64,000 nt of DNA from CAVQFB01 sp963711675 (GCA_963711675.1 CAVQFB010000010.1:1-64000); one strand, 5' to 3'; numbered from the stretch's first letter, positions 26,810 through 38,339 are shown. Notes: generated by a model from the letters alone, not told the origin. Numbers and translations: made by a program.

Positions 26810-28573
26810 TCACTTCGGCGGCTCTGCGGCCGCCAGTCCCATCTTTGCGCGAACTTGCTGCCACTGTTCGGCCACGCGAGGTTCGTGCGAGAGCTCCGCG
26901 GCCCGGCGCAGCGACTGCTCTGCCCGGGGCAAATCATTGACCTGAACATAGCAGTCCCCCAACCCAGCCCAGGCATACCAGTCTTCCGGATATTGCTGTG
27001 TCACCTGTTCGAAGACGGGCATCGCTTCGCTGCAACGGCCCTCTTCGTCCAGTTTAAGGGCAACCTGCACGTGAGCTCTGGCCAGATTCTGGGCCACGGG
27101 TTCGTTGTGCGGCGCGATCTGGTGGGCCACGGTGAAGACGGTCAAATCGTCTTTCCAGGCGGTCTCCTGCTGCACGGTCAGCAGGGCAAATGCGGTCGCG
27201 ACCAATGCCGCCGCTGCCAGCAAAACGGCACGGCTCCTCCCCGCGAGGTGCCATGCTGTGGCCAGAAGCAGCATCAGCCCGGCAGAGGGCAGATAGGTGT
27301 AGCGGCCGTGTAGAAAATCGCCCGGATTGAGCGCGTTCAAGTTCAATGCCGGCAGAATGGGAAGTATCAGGAGCAAAGTTCCCAGCAGCAATGCGCACTT
27401 GACGCCTGTGCCTTCGCGATGTGGAAGGTCGCGGCCGGCTTTTTTCCAGGCCCATGACAGTACCGATCCGAAGAGCGCCCCAGCGCAACACACCGCCAAG
27501 CCCGGCAGAAGAACACCTCGCGCGGTAAAGGTGTCAACCTGACTGGAGTCGGCGAAGGCGCGTAGCCGGACCGGCCAGATCAGCACTTTCACGTAAAACC
27601 ACAGAGTCGCCGGCCAGGAAAGCAGCATCGTACTCCAGGGCAGATGCTGGGTGAGAGAGCCAAGCCTTCCTCCCAGAGCGTTGAGGCGCAACAGCAGATA
27701 GACCCCTGTCACACACAGGAACGGCGCGGTCTGGCGAAGCGCAGAAGCCAGCCGCGATCCGAAAAGATCGGGTGCACTTTTGGCAGTCGTTTCTTTGGCC
27801 AGCGCGGCGACGCCCGGTTCCGTGTGTGGCAAAATCAGCGCCAGCGCGAAAAAGAGGACGGGCAGCACGATGGCCGTCTCCTTCGCCAACAAGGCGGCCA
27901 GGCAAGCTACTACCGAGGCGATCAACCATGCGACGGACGGTTTGTCTTCGGCATGAGTCCCCTTCCCTCTGCGCGATTTCTTTCTCGCGTTATCTCCAGG
28001 TGACTTGCTGTCGGCGGAAAAATAGTCTGCATACTTGAGATATAGGAGCAGCGTTCCGAGAACTGCCGCGGACATCAACGGATCGGGCACGGTAACCCAT
28101 GCCACGGATTCCGTGTGGGCTGGATGCAGAGCAAACAAGCTTGCGGCAAGTAACGCGGCAGTCCGGTCGCGCAGTAGTCTCCAAGCCAGCAGTCCCAGCA
28201 AGAGAGCGACAGACACATGTTTCGCGATGCTGAGTAAATGCCATCCCCAGGGAGACATCTCGCTCAAGATGAAATTCAGCCTGACCCATAGAACAAAGAG
28301 TGGCCGATAGAAACTCGATGGCCCGCCGGGGATCTGCGCCCAAACGTAGTTCGCAAAGTAATCCCAAACGTGACCGGAGGATTGCACGCGCGGATCATTT
28401 ACGAATCGGTGATCGTCCAGAATGAATTGAAAATCCAACGTGGGGCTGTAAACGCCGAAGACAGCCGCCACCAAGGCAGCAGCTGAAATCCAAAAGACGA
28501 GAGGCGAGAATAATTCTGTCACCCCTAGATGGGGCGCGGACGGCTTCTGCCGATTGGGAATCGAAGGCTTCAT
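26810..28573 (-). CDS. Polytopic membrane protein with C-terminal TPR repeats
   Basis: 587 residues. About ten to twelve hydrophobic helices span residues ~30-450. The first extracytoplasmic loop has the segment FILDDHRFVNDPRV, similar to the acidic loop of GT39-like/TMTC-type glycosyltransferases (DD motif). Residues ~490-580 hold two or three TPR-like helices (LGDCYVQVNDLPRAEQSLRRAAEL). Such TMTC-like proteins transfer sugars, often mannose, from polyprenyl carriers, but this activity is inferred from layout only. It is monocistronic, and its start is divergent from the ROK gene. Confidence 0.7.
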   Translation of the reverse strand: MKPSIPNRQKPSAPHLGVTELFSPLVFWISAAALVAAVFGVYSPTLDFQFILDDHRFVNDPRVQSSGHVWDYFANYVWAQIPGGPSSFYRPLFVLWVRLNFILSEMSPWGWHLLSIAKHVSVALLLGLLAWRLLRDRTAALLAASLFALHPAHTESVAWVTVPDPLMSAAVLGTLLLYLKYADYFSADSKSPGDNARKKSRRGKGTHAEDKPSVAWLIASVVACLAALLAKETAIVLPVLFFALALILPHTEPGVAALAKETTAKSAPDLFGSRLASALRQTAPFLCVTGVYLLLRLNALGGRLGSLTQHLPWSTMLLSWPATLWFYVKVLIWPVRLRAFADSSQVDTFTARGVLLPGLAVCCAGALFGSVLSWAWKKAGRDLPHREGTGVKCALLLGTLLLILPILPALNLNALNPGDFLHGRYTYLPSAGLMLLLATAWHLAGRSRAVLLAAAALVATAFALLTVQQETAWKDDLTVFTVAHQIAPHNEPVAQNLARAHVQVALKLDEEGRCSEAMPVFEQVTQQYPEDWYAWAGLGDCYVQVNDLPRAEQSLRRAAELSHEPRVAEQWQQVRAKMGLAAAEPPK

Positions 28574-28672
28574 TCTCGGTGACGAAGTGGGAGGAAAAAT
28601 TGTCTCACAGCTGGCTGGTTGCCAATTCTGCTAAGCTGTGGCGGGCCTGCGTCTGGGGTCAAGGAGCGCATT

Positions 28673-29689
28673 GTGCAAGTCGTTGCTGGAGTGGATCTGG
28701 GCGGAACTGCCATCAACTATACGTTGCTGAACCAGCAGGAAAAATTCCTCATCGAGGGACTGTTTGAGCATCCCGCACTGGCGAAGCAGGGGCCGGACGT
28801 CTGCCTGCAACAGATCGCGGACGGCCTGAAGAATGCCACGGACAAAGTTGGCATTTCTCTCGATGACATCGTCGCTGTGGGCCTCGACACACCCGGCCCA
28901 GCGAGTGCCGCGGGCCAGCTCAGCGCGCGAGGCTCCACAAATTTTGTCCATCCGAATTGGGCGGGATTCGATATCCGCGAAAGATTGGCGCATCGCCTGG
29001 GCAAGCCGGTTTCGTACTTGAACGACGCCAACGCAGCCGCACTCTGGGGCCACTACGCCATCTTCGGCTCCAACAGCCGCGAGACCTCGGTTTCCATCGT
29101 GATCGGCACGGGCAACGGCGGCGGCATCATCCTCGATGGCAATGTCGTGAAGGGCAAGAACGGATTCGGCGGAGAACTCGGCCACGTGCTGATTCCCTAC
29201 CAGAGCATTGCCGGAACGGAAGGCATCAAGCCGGAATGTAATTGCGGACGGATCGGCGACCTGGAGTCGCTGTGCTCGCTGACGGCCATCGAAAAAAATA
29301 TCCTGCCGTATTTTCTGCCGCGCTATCCCGGTCATGAACTGGCGAAAGTCGATCTCCACCAGGCGGCGAAGCTGGTGCGCGGACTGGCGGACAAGGGCGA
29401 CGCGCTATGCAAGGATGTTTTCCGCGTGCAGGCTCACGCGCTGGGCCTCTTCTTCGACGAAATGGTGAACACATTTGACCCCGACGCCTTCATCGTCGGC
29501 GGGGGCGCTCTCGAAACCAGCAAGCAATTTCAAGGCTGGTTTATGGAGCAGATTCGTGTGGCGATGCCGACGCAGCGCGAGGAGCAGGCTGGCATTCCTA
29601 TCCACGTAATGCCGAACGGCGACACAGCCGGGGCCCGCGGCGCTGCCATCGAAGCGCTAAAACTCGCAAGGCAAAGCGGGTTGGCGTAG
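28673..29689 (+). CDS. ROK family protein (sugar kinase-like)
   Basis: 338 residues from the GTG at 28673, chosen because AAGGAG lies 7 bases upstream; the earlier ATG at 28619 has no ribosome site. N-terminal phosphate-1 motif GVDLGGTAINYTLLN, then VGLDTPGP, the catalytic-loop region VSYLNDANAAALWGHY, and GTGNGGGIILDG. The ROK zinc signature is degenerate: ECNCGRIGDLES has only the first two cysteines. A glucokinase-like or other sugar kinase role is likely. Divergent from the TPR membrane protein gene. Confidence 0.8.
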   Translation: MQVVAGVDLGGTAINYTLLNQQEKFLIEGLFEHPALAKQGPDVCLQQIADGLKNATDKVGISLDDIVAVGLDTPGPASAAGQLSARGSTNFVHPNWAGFDIRERLAHRLGKPVSYLNDANAAALWGHYAIFGSNSRETSVSIVIGTGNGGGIILDGNVVKGKNGFGGELGHVLIPYQSIAGTEGIKPECNCGRIGDLESLCSLTAIEKNILPYFLPRYPGHELAKVDLHQAAKLVRGLADKGDALCKDVFRVQAHALGLFFDEMVNTFDPDAFIVGGGALETSKQFQGWFMEQIRVAMPTQREEQAGIPIHVMPNGDTAGARGAAIEALKLARQSGLA

Positions 29690-29836
29690 CAGGACGCCGC
29701 GTGAATACACACTTGTCTCTGTAAACCTCAGAGTTCCGTGGTCCACGGCTGCCGTACCCGCGGCAGGCATTTGGACGTTGAAGCCGGGGCGCAGCTTCCT
29801 TGGACCGGAGGCCCTAGAAGCTGCGTCTGTTTCCTC

Positions 29837-31282
29837 CTAATTCTTCGGCAAGGAGAAGGCGTAGAAGTTGCCGCCGCAGTCAGGCACGTAAGCCACACCA
29901 TCCGCTATTGCAGGAGAGCCAGCCACAGGATAGTAGGCATTATGGAACCAAAGGAGGGCACCAGTTTTGGCATTCGCCGCGTAAAAAACCCAATTGTTAG
30001 TGCCAAAGTAGACCACTCCATTCGCAACCGCGGATGAGGCGTGTAAGACGTTGCCGGTGTCGTAGGTCCACAGAAGGGCGCCTGTGCTGGCGTCCAGAGC
30101 GTACAAGTTGCCGTCGCCCGATCCGATGTAAACCACTCCGTAGGCTACGGCGGGAGAGGCAACCGGGATAAAGCCACTGCCGATGTATTGGCCCCAGATC
30201 TTCTGGCCGGTACTGGCCTTTAGCGCGTAAACGAAGTCGGTGTCGCCCGCCCCGACGTATACAATCCCATTCGCTACGGCAGGCGAGGCAGAAAAGATTT
30301 CGTAATTCCCGCCGACGTAGTAGCTCCACAGCTTGGCGCCTGTGCTGGCATGCAGCGCATACACGTAGCCGTCATAGGAACCGAAATAAACTACTCCGTT
30401 TTCTACTGCAGGCGTATCGGTCACTTTGCCGCCAGTGGTGTACTTCCACAAAAGAGCGCCGGTGGCGGCGTGCAAGGCGTACAAGTTGCCGTCGTTCGAG
30501 CCGATATACACCACACCATTCACGATCGTGGGCGAGGAATCGACCTCGGCGCCGGTGGGATAGCTCCATAGCTTGGCACCGGTGTTGGCATTGAAGGCGT
30601 ATACCAGGCCGTCGATAGAGCCGAAGTAAACTACTCCCTTCGCTATCCCCGGCGAGGAAAGATTCCCGCCGCCGGCGGCGGTTTGGTAGCTCCATAGCGT
30701 GTTGCCATTGCTTGCCTTCAGCGCGTACAACATTCCAGCTTCGGTGCCAACGTAAACCACGCCGTGATCCACTACGGGTGAGGAGGTCGAAACACATTCG
30801 TTCACGATCTGGCCCAGTACGTGATTCCACTTTAGCTGGAGGCCTCCAGCATTGTTGGCACTAATCACGTTCTCGTACGGGTTCCAGCGCTCCATGTTCT
30901 GTCGATGAAATTGGCTCCAATTGGTGCGGACCAGGAAGGCCGCGTGAGCGCTCGCTTTGTCCGAACGCTCTACCGCGCGCACTTTGTGGTTCCCCGGCAA
31001 CGCCGATGCGGGTACCGAAATCGCGACTCCAGAAAAAGATCCCTTGGCGTTGGCAACCGCAAGAACCTCGTCTTTAGTGTCGAAGTAAAGGTCAATCTTG
31101 GCGTGAGGTGCGAAGCCACGGCCCGAAACTTTCAGGCTCGTTGTGGGTGGGCCCTCTGTGGGTGAGAGCGAAATTGCAGGTTCGCTAAGGCAGAATCCTG
31201 CCAGCAGGAAAACTACGCAACAGACCCGGCCGGCCTGCGTACCGGTCCGCGTCCAATGGTGTACGTGCCTCATCATAATCAT
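29837..31282 (-). CDS. Secreted PQQ-like beta-propeller protein
   Basis: 481 residues with a signal peptide (about 18-35) after a long basic N-terminus; an internal Met could be the true start. Residues ~36-115 are an Ig-like or IPT-type beta domain (SPTEGPPTTSLKVSGRGFAP). From ~150 to the end come seven or eight repeats of about 40 residues of the form NGVVYxGSxDGxxYAL, TGAxLWxY, the Trp-docking blades of PQQ/quinoprotein propellers. Residues binding PQQ itself are not evident, so it is more likely structural or binding. Extracellular or periplasmic. Confidence 0.85.
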   Translation of the reverse strand: MIMMRHVHHWTRTGTQAGRVCCVVFLLAGFCLSEPAISLSPTEGPPTTSLKVSGRGFAPHAKIDLYFDTKDEVLAVANAKGSFSGVAISVPASALPGNHKVRAVERSDKASAHAAFLVRTNWSQFHRQNMERWNPYENVISANNAGGLQLKWNHVLGQIVNECVSTSSPVVDHGVVYVGTEAGMLYALKASNGNTLWSYQTAAGGGNLSSPGIAKGVVYFGSIDGLVYAFNANTGAKLWSYPTGAEVDSSPTIVNGVVYIGSNDGNLYALHAATGALLWKYTTGGKVTDTPAVENGVVYFGSYDGYVYALHASTGAKLWSYYVGGNYEIFSASPAVANGIVYVGAGDTDFVYALKASTGQKIWGQYIGSGFIPVASPAVAYGVVYIGSGDGNLYALDASTGALLWTYDTGNVLHASSAVANGVVYFGTNNWVFYAANAKTGALLWFHNAYYPVAGSPAIADGVAYVPDCGGNFYAFSLPKN

Positions 31283-31707
31283 AAAGCCTCCTGCAACGGG
31301 CTCCTTTGCGTGCCACGAATTTTCCAGTCCGGGTTCCTGCGCAAGAGTGGGGGCAGCACCGCTGCAGATACAGGGCTCGAATCGGGGAGGAGCCTGTAGG
31401 TTCTCGAGTTCCTGGGGCCTAGGTCCGAGAGGGTCCGAGACAACTGCCTAGAGAATTGCCGGCTCTGCACGGCGATCAAAGAAAGCGCGGTCTATTCGGC
31501 TTTGGGAAAGGGGCGTTCTTCCTCTCGCGGAGTGCCTGCGCCGACCCGAATCTCCTGAATATGACGCTACTGAGAAAGTCCTCGGACCTTCGCATCCACG
31601 CTAGGCGCGCTGGTTACCTTGCACAATGACAACGGTCACGATTGCGTGTGATGGGAGGCGAAACTTCGATGATGTAGCAGTCGGCATGCAGTGTCCTGCT
31701 TGTTTCT
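31283..31707. other. Intergenic stretch, nothing recognised
   Basis: 425 bases between two minus-strand genes. A 66-codon minus-strand frame (31279-31479) is arginine-rich and looks spurious. A short direct repeat GGTCCGAGA occurs twice near 31422. No promoter, terminator or RNA was identified. Confidence 0.4.
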
Positions 31708-32409
31708 CTAGTTCGCCACCGGTAGCCGGCTGCTGACGCCGCTCAGAAGCTTCTCGGCGGCCTCGCCGGGATCTTGAGTCGCGAAGTTTTCGTCCAGAAC
31801 CAGGAGCGCGACAGCTGGATCGATCTCCTCGAGCGCCTGACGTGTGGGCTTGCCGCGCACGGTTTGCATGCGCGCGGGAATCACCACCAGCTTGGCCTTG
31901 GTTGCCTTGAGCAGGATGCGGGCGTCATCGACCGTGGCCGTGGTCATGGCGTTGTAACCGGCGCTGCACAATATTTCCCGAAGGAAAGTCCCCACATCCG
32001 TCGACTCGTAAACGCACAGCATGCGCGGCCGGGGATCCCCGGTCTTGCATCGCGAATACTTCGAGCCCAGGTAGGCTGCCGTGATGGCTTCTTCCAGCGA
32101 GTCGTAGATTTCAAATTGCGTGAGCAGGTTGGTCATCTGCAGCGTCTTATGAATCCGGGGCGGCACTCCGCTCAGTTTGAGGTCCCCGCCTTTCGCGCGC
32201 GCGGCCTGCATCATGCGCACCAGCGCTCCCAGTCCGCTGCTGTCGATGAACTCTACCTGATCGAGCTGCAGCACGACGTCGGTGTACTTGATGTAGGAGT
32301 CTCCGACGTAGGAGTGCAGGGTGTAGACCTCTTTGCCCGCCACGATACGGCCGTGACACTGAATGATCAGGACATCACCGATGGGACGGCTCTCCAGACG
32401 AAGTTGCAT
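31708..32409 (-). CDS. STAS-domain protein with a C-terminal receiver-like domain
   Basis: 233 residues from the ATG at 32409, which has an excellent ribosome site (AGGAGG, 5 bases). The frame extends upstream but only through repeat DNA. Residues 1-110 are a STAS (anti-anti-sigma) domain: VLIIQCHGRIVAGKEVYTL and EFIDSSGLGALVRMM, with the phosphorylatable serine in DSSGLG (56-61). Residues ~125-225 resemble a response-regulator fold (MLCVYESTDVGTFLREIL and KLVVIPARM) but lack the phosphoacceptor Asp. It probably takes part in a partner-switch circuit, but no anti-sigma kinase is nearby. Confidence 0.8.
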   Translation of the reverse strand: MQLRLESRPIGDVLIIQCHGRIVAGKEVYTLHSYVGDSYIKYTDVVLQLDQVEFIDSSGLGALVRMMQAARAKGGDLKLSGVPPRIHKTLQMTNLLTQFEIYDSLEEAITAAYLGSKYSRCKTGDPRPRMLCVYESTDVGTFLREILCSAGYNAMTTATVDDARILLKATKAKLVVIPARMQTVRGKPTRQALEEIDPAVALLVLDENFATQDPGEAAEKLLSGVSSRLPVAN

Positions 32410-32489
32410 CAGACCTCCTGCGAATGCGTGGAATCCTACACTGTTTGCAATTTGGGTGGAAGGGGAGGAATACATGCGGCGTCGTTCGA

Positions 32490-32643
32490 AAAAAGCAGGT
32501 CCCCGTTCGACTCGCCTCGCGAAAGCTCGGCTTCGCTCAGGATGACAAATATGAGAGAGAGAAAGTGCTGGCTGGCTGACGCGAGACACTTACGCAGTTA
32601 TTTGCCGCCCTTTCGCAAAAAGCGCGAAAGGATGGGGCACCCC
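32490..32643. repeat. R1 and R2 dispersed repeats, head to tail
   Basis: 32490-32548 is R1 (AAAGCAGGTCC to CAGGATGACAA). 32574-32643 is R2 in reverse orientation: GGCTGACGCGAGAC, CGCAGTTA, then the palindrome CCTTTCGC-AAAAAGC-GCGAAAGG and ATGGGGCACCC. The R2 part is the same element that is amplified in tandem at 35306-35802. It lies in the gap between aspS and the STAS gene. Confidence 0.8.
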
Positions 32644-32664
32644 TGCCCTTGATTCCAGGATGAC

Positions 32665-34494
<1,830 letters not shown>

Positions 34495-34642
34495 TGTGTT
34501 GCCTTCTTGTCGGGAATGCCGGCCGAAGCCGAATCAAAGATTATAAATGGCGGCAGGGAGAGAGGACCGTTTTGCCGGGGGGAAGAGCGTTAACCACAGG
34601 TGCACGGAGGGAGCACTGGGAATGCCCCGATCAACTCTGGAG

Positions 34643-34715
34643 TTGTCATCCTGAGCGAAGACGTTGCTTGCCCGAGCGAAGCGAATGCGCGAGGCGAGTC
34701 GAACGGACCTGCTTT
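34643..34715. repeat. Dispersed repeat, family R1, reverse orientation
   Basis: TTGTCATCCTGAGCGAAG at the left end and GGACCTGCTTT at the right end, with CGAAGCG-rich sequence between. It is the inverse of the copies at 6254 and 32490. It lies between aspS and the SnoaL-like gene. Confidence 0.75.
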
Positions 34716-34777
34716 TGATCTTCGAAAGGACGGCTCCTAATGCATCCGCCGTTCTCTATGGTCAACGTCCTTCTTCC

Positions 34778-35261
34778 TTACTCATCTCCCAGGCTGAACA
34801 GGTTCGGCGTCGACTGCTGGAACCGCAGCTTCCACTGATCGCCCTTCTTCACCCAGGTCGAACTGATGTGCTGGTAGCGCGGCTTCTTGTCGATGAAGAC
34901 GACGTCGTAAGTGAGGATCGCCGCGGAGTCGCCGAGCCCCACAGCCTGGACGTTGTACATCCGCGGCTGGGTTTGAATCGCGCCGTTCTGTGCATCTTCG
35001 ATTAATTCGTCGCGGTCGACGGACTCGCCTGTCGTCTTGATCAGGACAAAATCGTCGGCGACCGCTTTCTTGACGTAAGCGACATCTTTATTTCTGGTGG
35101 CGTCGTACAGCGCCTGCTGCGCTGCGACGAGGGACTGCTGGAAGCGGGCTGGCGGCCTTGACTTCGCTCTGAGCATCAGCCGCCCATGCGGATCCACTTA
35201 CACACCCTAAGGTCACGACAGTGCAGACCGAAAACAATACGGCGAAACAAAGTGCTTTCAT
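34778..35261 (-). CDS. Secreted SnoaL-like (DUF4440/NTF2 fold) protein, one frameshift
   Basis: The true start is the ATG at 35261, with GGAGGG before it; it encodes a signal peptide MKALCFAVLFSVCTVVT-like ending A-W-A-A. The frame breaks near 35148 at an extra C in a CCC run; the rest continues as RFQQSLVAAQQALYDATRNK, then VADDFVLIKTTGESVDRDELI and YDVVFIDKKPRYQHISSTWVKKGDQWKLRF. That is the NTF2/DUF4440 pattern (N-terminal helix, DDF, DRDEL, VKKGDQWKL). Repaired length about 160 residues. Periplasmic; function unknown, usually a ligand-binding or enzyme fold. Codirectional with aspS downstream. Confidence 0.75.
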
Positions 35262-35305
35262 GACGCCCTCCTGCGAGAGTGATCTAACTCCTTGTCATCC
35301 TGAGC

Positions 35306-35802
35306 CGGGTGCCCCATCCTAGCGCGCTCTTTGCGCTAGGGTGGGATGCATAACTGCGTGACAACTTCGCGTCAGCCTCCACTATTGCCCTTCCCTCATC
35401 TTCCCCGGGTGCCCCATCCTAGCGCGCTCTTTGCGCTAGGGTGGGATGCATAACTGCGTGACAACTTCGCGTCAGCCTCCACTATTTCCCTTCCCTTATC
35501 TTCCCCGGGTGCCCCATCCTAGCGCGCTTTTTGCGCTAGGGTGGGATGCATAACTGCGTGACAACTTCGCGTCAGCCTCCACTATTTCCCTTCCCTCCTC
35601 TTCCCCGGGTGCCCACATCCTAGCGCGCTCTTTGCGCTAGGGTGGGATGCATAACTGCGTGACAGCTTCGCGTCAGCCTCCACTATTTCCGTTCCCTTAT
35701 CTTCCCCGGGTGCCCCATCCTAGCGCGCTCTTTGCGCTAGGGTGGGATGCATAACTGCGTGATAGCTTCGCGTCAGCCTCCACTATTTCCCTTCCCTTAT
35801 CT
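35306..35802. repeat. Five tandem copies of a 100-bp palindrome-bearing unit at the hisS 3' end
   Basis: Copies start near 35306, 35406, 35506, 35606 and 35707 (period 100, once 101 because of one extra base). Each unit contains CCCATCCTAGCGC, a 7-base loop, and GCGCTAGGGTGGG, a 13-bp stem with one G-T pair; then ATAACTGCGTGA, CGCGTCAGCCTCC, and a copy of the last codons and stop of hisS (ACTATTTCCC, read REGK-stop on the minus strand). The last copy runs into the real hisS end at 35783. A fragment of R1 (TTGTCATCCTGAGC) abuts the first copy. Not a CRISPR: there are no spacers. Confidence 0.95.
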
Positions 35803-37175
35803 TTTGCGCCAGTTCCCCGCGCGGCACGGAAACCTGTTCACCACTCTCGATATTCTTGAGCGCGAAGGCGCCTGCCTTCACTTCGTTTTCTCCAACGATC
35901 AGCACGTAACGTGCGCCCTGCTTGCTTGCCGTCTCAAACGACTTCTTGAGGCGGAAGCTCTCGTCGCCCAGTTCGACCACCAGATCATGTCGCCTCAGTT
36001 CGCGCGCCAGACGCGCCGCTTCGCGATTCATGCCCTCGCCGAGAGGGGCGATGTAAACATCGGGCTTGCGGGAAACCGCCTCGGCAGATTTTCCCACCGA
36101 CATGACCAGCCGGTCCTCGCCGATAGCAAATCCGATCCCCGGCGCCTGCGGCCCGCCCAGCGACTCGGAGAGGCCGTCGTAACGGCCGCCGCCGAGAATC
36201 GCATTCTGCGCGCCCAGCGCGCCGTGGGTGAACTCGAATGCGGTGCGCGTGTAGTAGTCGAGGCCGCGCACCAACCGGTCGTTTTCTTGAAACTCGACCC
36301 CGACCGCCTTCAAAATTTCCTTTACCTCTTCGAAATGTTTGCTGCAGCCGTCGTCCAAAAACTGACTGATGCGGGGGAGCTTGTCGATGATCGGCTGATC
36401 CTCGGGAACTTTGCAGTCAAAAACACGCAGCGGGTTCGTGAATGCGCGGCGCTGGCAGTCGTCGCACATCTGCGAGACCACCGGCTCCAGAGCTTTTTTC
36501 AGCGCCTCATTGAAGCGGGCGCGATCGGCGGGGCAGCCCACACTAGTTCAGTTCGAGCGTCCAGCCAGTGATGCCGAGGCGGTCGAGGAATGTGGCCAGC
36601 ATTTCCAGCACTTCGGCATCGCGCGCGGGCGACTCGCTGCCTGACGTGGGCGGGCCGATTGCTTCCGCGCCGATCTGGTAGAACTGGCGGTAGCGTCCCT
36701 TCTGCGGCCGCTCGCGGCGGAACTGCGGTCCTATATAGAAGAGCTTGTTCAGGCCACGATCCCAGAGCTTGTGCTCGATGTAGGCCCGGACGACACCTGC
36801 AGTGTTTTCGGGACGGAGGGTGAGGGACTGGCCTTTTAATCTACCTTGAGCTAAGTATCTGTTGTAGAGATCCGTGTTGTCCAGGGTCGCCTTATACGCC
36901 GGATCTTGCTGCGCCCGGCCGACCACATCGAGGAACTCGGAAAACTTCTCGCTCTGTGTGCCACCGCGATCCTCCCACGTGTACATCTCCTTCGACACGA
37001 TGTCGGTTTCCTCGCCAACGGAGCGGGCAAAGAGCTGCGTCTCTTCGAAGATGGGGGTGCGGATTTCGTGGAAGTTGTAGGCGCGGAAGACGTCGCGCGC
37101 CGTGGCTTCGACGAAGTTCCACAGCGCCGTATCCGGCGGCAACAGGTCTCGGGTCCCTCGAACGGCCTTGATCAT
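35783..37175 (-). CDS. hisS: Histidyl-tRNA synthetase, one frameshift
   Basis: Class II synthetase charging tRNA-His. Hallmarks: MIKAVRGTRDLLPPDTALWN at the start, TVLRPENTAGVVRA-like TLRPENTAGVVRAYIEH, FRRERPQKGRYRQFYQIG (motif 2), VRGLDYYTRTAFEF, LGGGRYDGL and GIGFAIGEDRLVM (motif 3). An extra base at about 36545 makes a TAG in ELNSVGCPADRARF (read ELN-stop); the next frame continues exactly. The repaired length is about 463 residues, normal. The last codons (REGK-stop) lie inside the tandem array, so four extra copies of this tail follow the gene. Confidence 0.9.
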
Positions 37176-37271
37176 TTACCTTTGTTCACGAAGTAGTACC
37201 GACGGTTACTAGTCTAATGGAACTCCAACAGTCAGACCCTGAATAGTGCCGAGCGACTATACTGGCCACCG

Positions 37272-37739
37272 ATGAACTCAAAATATAGACCCGCAGTCTT
37301 CTTAGGGATGGTCTTCGTTTTGATGACGCCATACTTTGGGTTCATCATTTACTGGTCGCGCAAGTTTCCACCAAATCATTGGCCTTCTTGGTTCACTAAT
37401 ACTATAGCCATTTGGTTCATCGCAAATTTCGTTGCCTTGATATTGCTGATTCGGCTGACCGCAAGGCTATTTAAGAATCAACCCGTGGATGTCAAAAAGG
37501 CACGGGCTTTTGCTGAAAAATCCCTCCGCACTAGCATGCGACTCGTGATCTTCTGGGGTCTGCTGTTTATCTATGGAGCGGTGCAGACCGTACAAAGAAA
37601 GATCCCGCCGGAACGAGCGATCCCGGCAGGGGCCTGCTTGCTGTTCTTTATAGGACTATTTGCTTGGGGCGTCTACCGTGCGAAACGCACAAAGAAATCT
37701 GAGCCTGTGGACGATGACCTAAGCAGGCGGTTGCAATAA
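37272..37739 (+). CDS. Hypothetical four-helix membrane protein
   Basis: 155 residues. Four transmembrane helices are visible, about 8-28 (VFLGMVFVLMTPYFGFIIY), 43-62, 91-109 and 120-138, with a basic cytoplasmic loop after helix 2 and a charged tail. Lower GC than its neighbours, with several A/T-rich stretches, hinting at a different history. No family recognised. It sits between divergent hisS and the converging carbonic anhydrase gene. Confidence 0.6.
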   Translation: MNSKYRPAVFLGMVFVLMTPYFGFIIYWSRKFPPNHWPSWFTNTIAIWFIANFVALILLIRLTARLFKNQPVDVKKARAFAEKSLRTSMRLVIFWGLLFIYGAVQTVQRKIPPERAIPAGACLLFFIGLFAWGVYRAKRTKKSEPVDDDLSRRLQ

Positions 37740-37775
37740 ATGTTCAGATGACCTCGATCCCTCAAAGGCTGAGCC

Positions 37776-38291
37776 CTACCCTTTCTCCATCAGATACGAC
37801 TCCTTGTACCCGAGATAATTGCGCGCGTAGGTCAGGATGGTCCCTTCATCTTTCTCGTTGAGATGGCGGCGGAACTTTCCCGGCGAGCCCATCCACAGCG
37901 AGTTCGGCTCGACTACCGCCTTCTCCGGAATAAGCGTCCCCGCCGCAATAATCGACCCCGCGCCGATCTTCGCGCCATTGAGAATGATCGACCCCATCCC
38001 GATCAGGCAGCGATCTTCAATCACGCAGCCGTGCAGCGTTACCGAGTGGCCGACGGTGACGTAGTCGCCCACGAAGACGCCGTATTTTTCCTTCATGCCG
38101 TGGAGTACGCTGCAGTCCTGAATGTTCGAGTAGTGGCCCACGCGGATGGAGTGCACGTCACCGCGCAGGACGGCGCACATCCAGATGCTGGCATGCTCGC
38201 CGAGAATGACGTCGCCGATGAGCTGGGCCGATTCGTCGACGTAGCAGGTCTGCGGGACCTGCGGCGTAATGCCTTTGTAGGAGCGGATCAT
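37776..38291 (-). CDS. Gamma carbonic anhydrase family protein
   Basis: 171 residues from the ATG at 38291; the longer upstream frame reads through repeats. Left-handed beta-helix of hexapeptide repeats, with IRVGHYSNIQDCSVLHG, VTVGHSVTLHGCVIEDRCLIGMGSI. The three zinc histidines are His64, His82 and His87. The catalytic Glu loop of the archaeal Cam enzyme is not evident, as in YrdA/PaaY relatives, so hydratase activity is uncertain. It is homotrimeric in the family. A heptamer array lies seven bases before its start. Confidence 0.85.
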   Translation of the reverse strand: MIRSYKGITPQVPQTCYVDESAQLIGDVILGEHASIWMCAVLRGDVHSIRVGHYSNIQDCSVLHGMKEKYGVFVGDYVTVGHSVTLHGCVIEDRCLIGMGSIILNGAKIGAGSIIAAGTLIPEKAVVEPNSLWMGSPGKFRRHLNEKDEGTILTYARNYLGYKESYLMEKG

Positions 38292-38297
38292 GAGTGG

Positions 38298-38339
38298 TCG
38301 TTCGTCTTTGGTCGTTAGTCGTTGGGCGTTAGTCGTTCC
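38298..38339. repeat. Heptamer array, TCGTTnn type
   Basis: Six units: TCGTTCG, TCTTTGG, TCGTTAG, TCGTTGG, GCGTTAG, TCGTTCC. It forms the leader of the gamma carbonic anhydrase gene. Same type as the arrays at 58875 and inside mtaB. Confidence 0.85.

Noticed and set aside
35306..35802. CRISPR-like array
   Set aside because: Units are 100 bp and contiguous with no variable spacers, and no cas gene is near; it is a tandem duplication.
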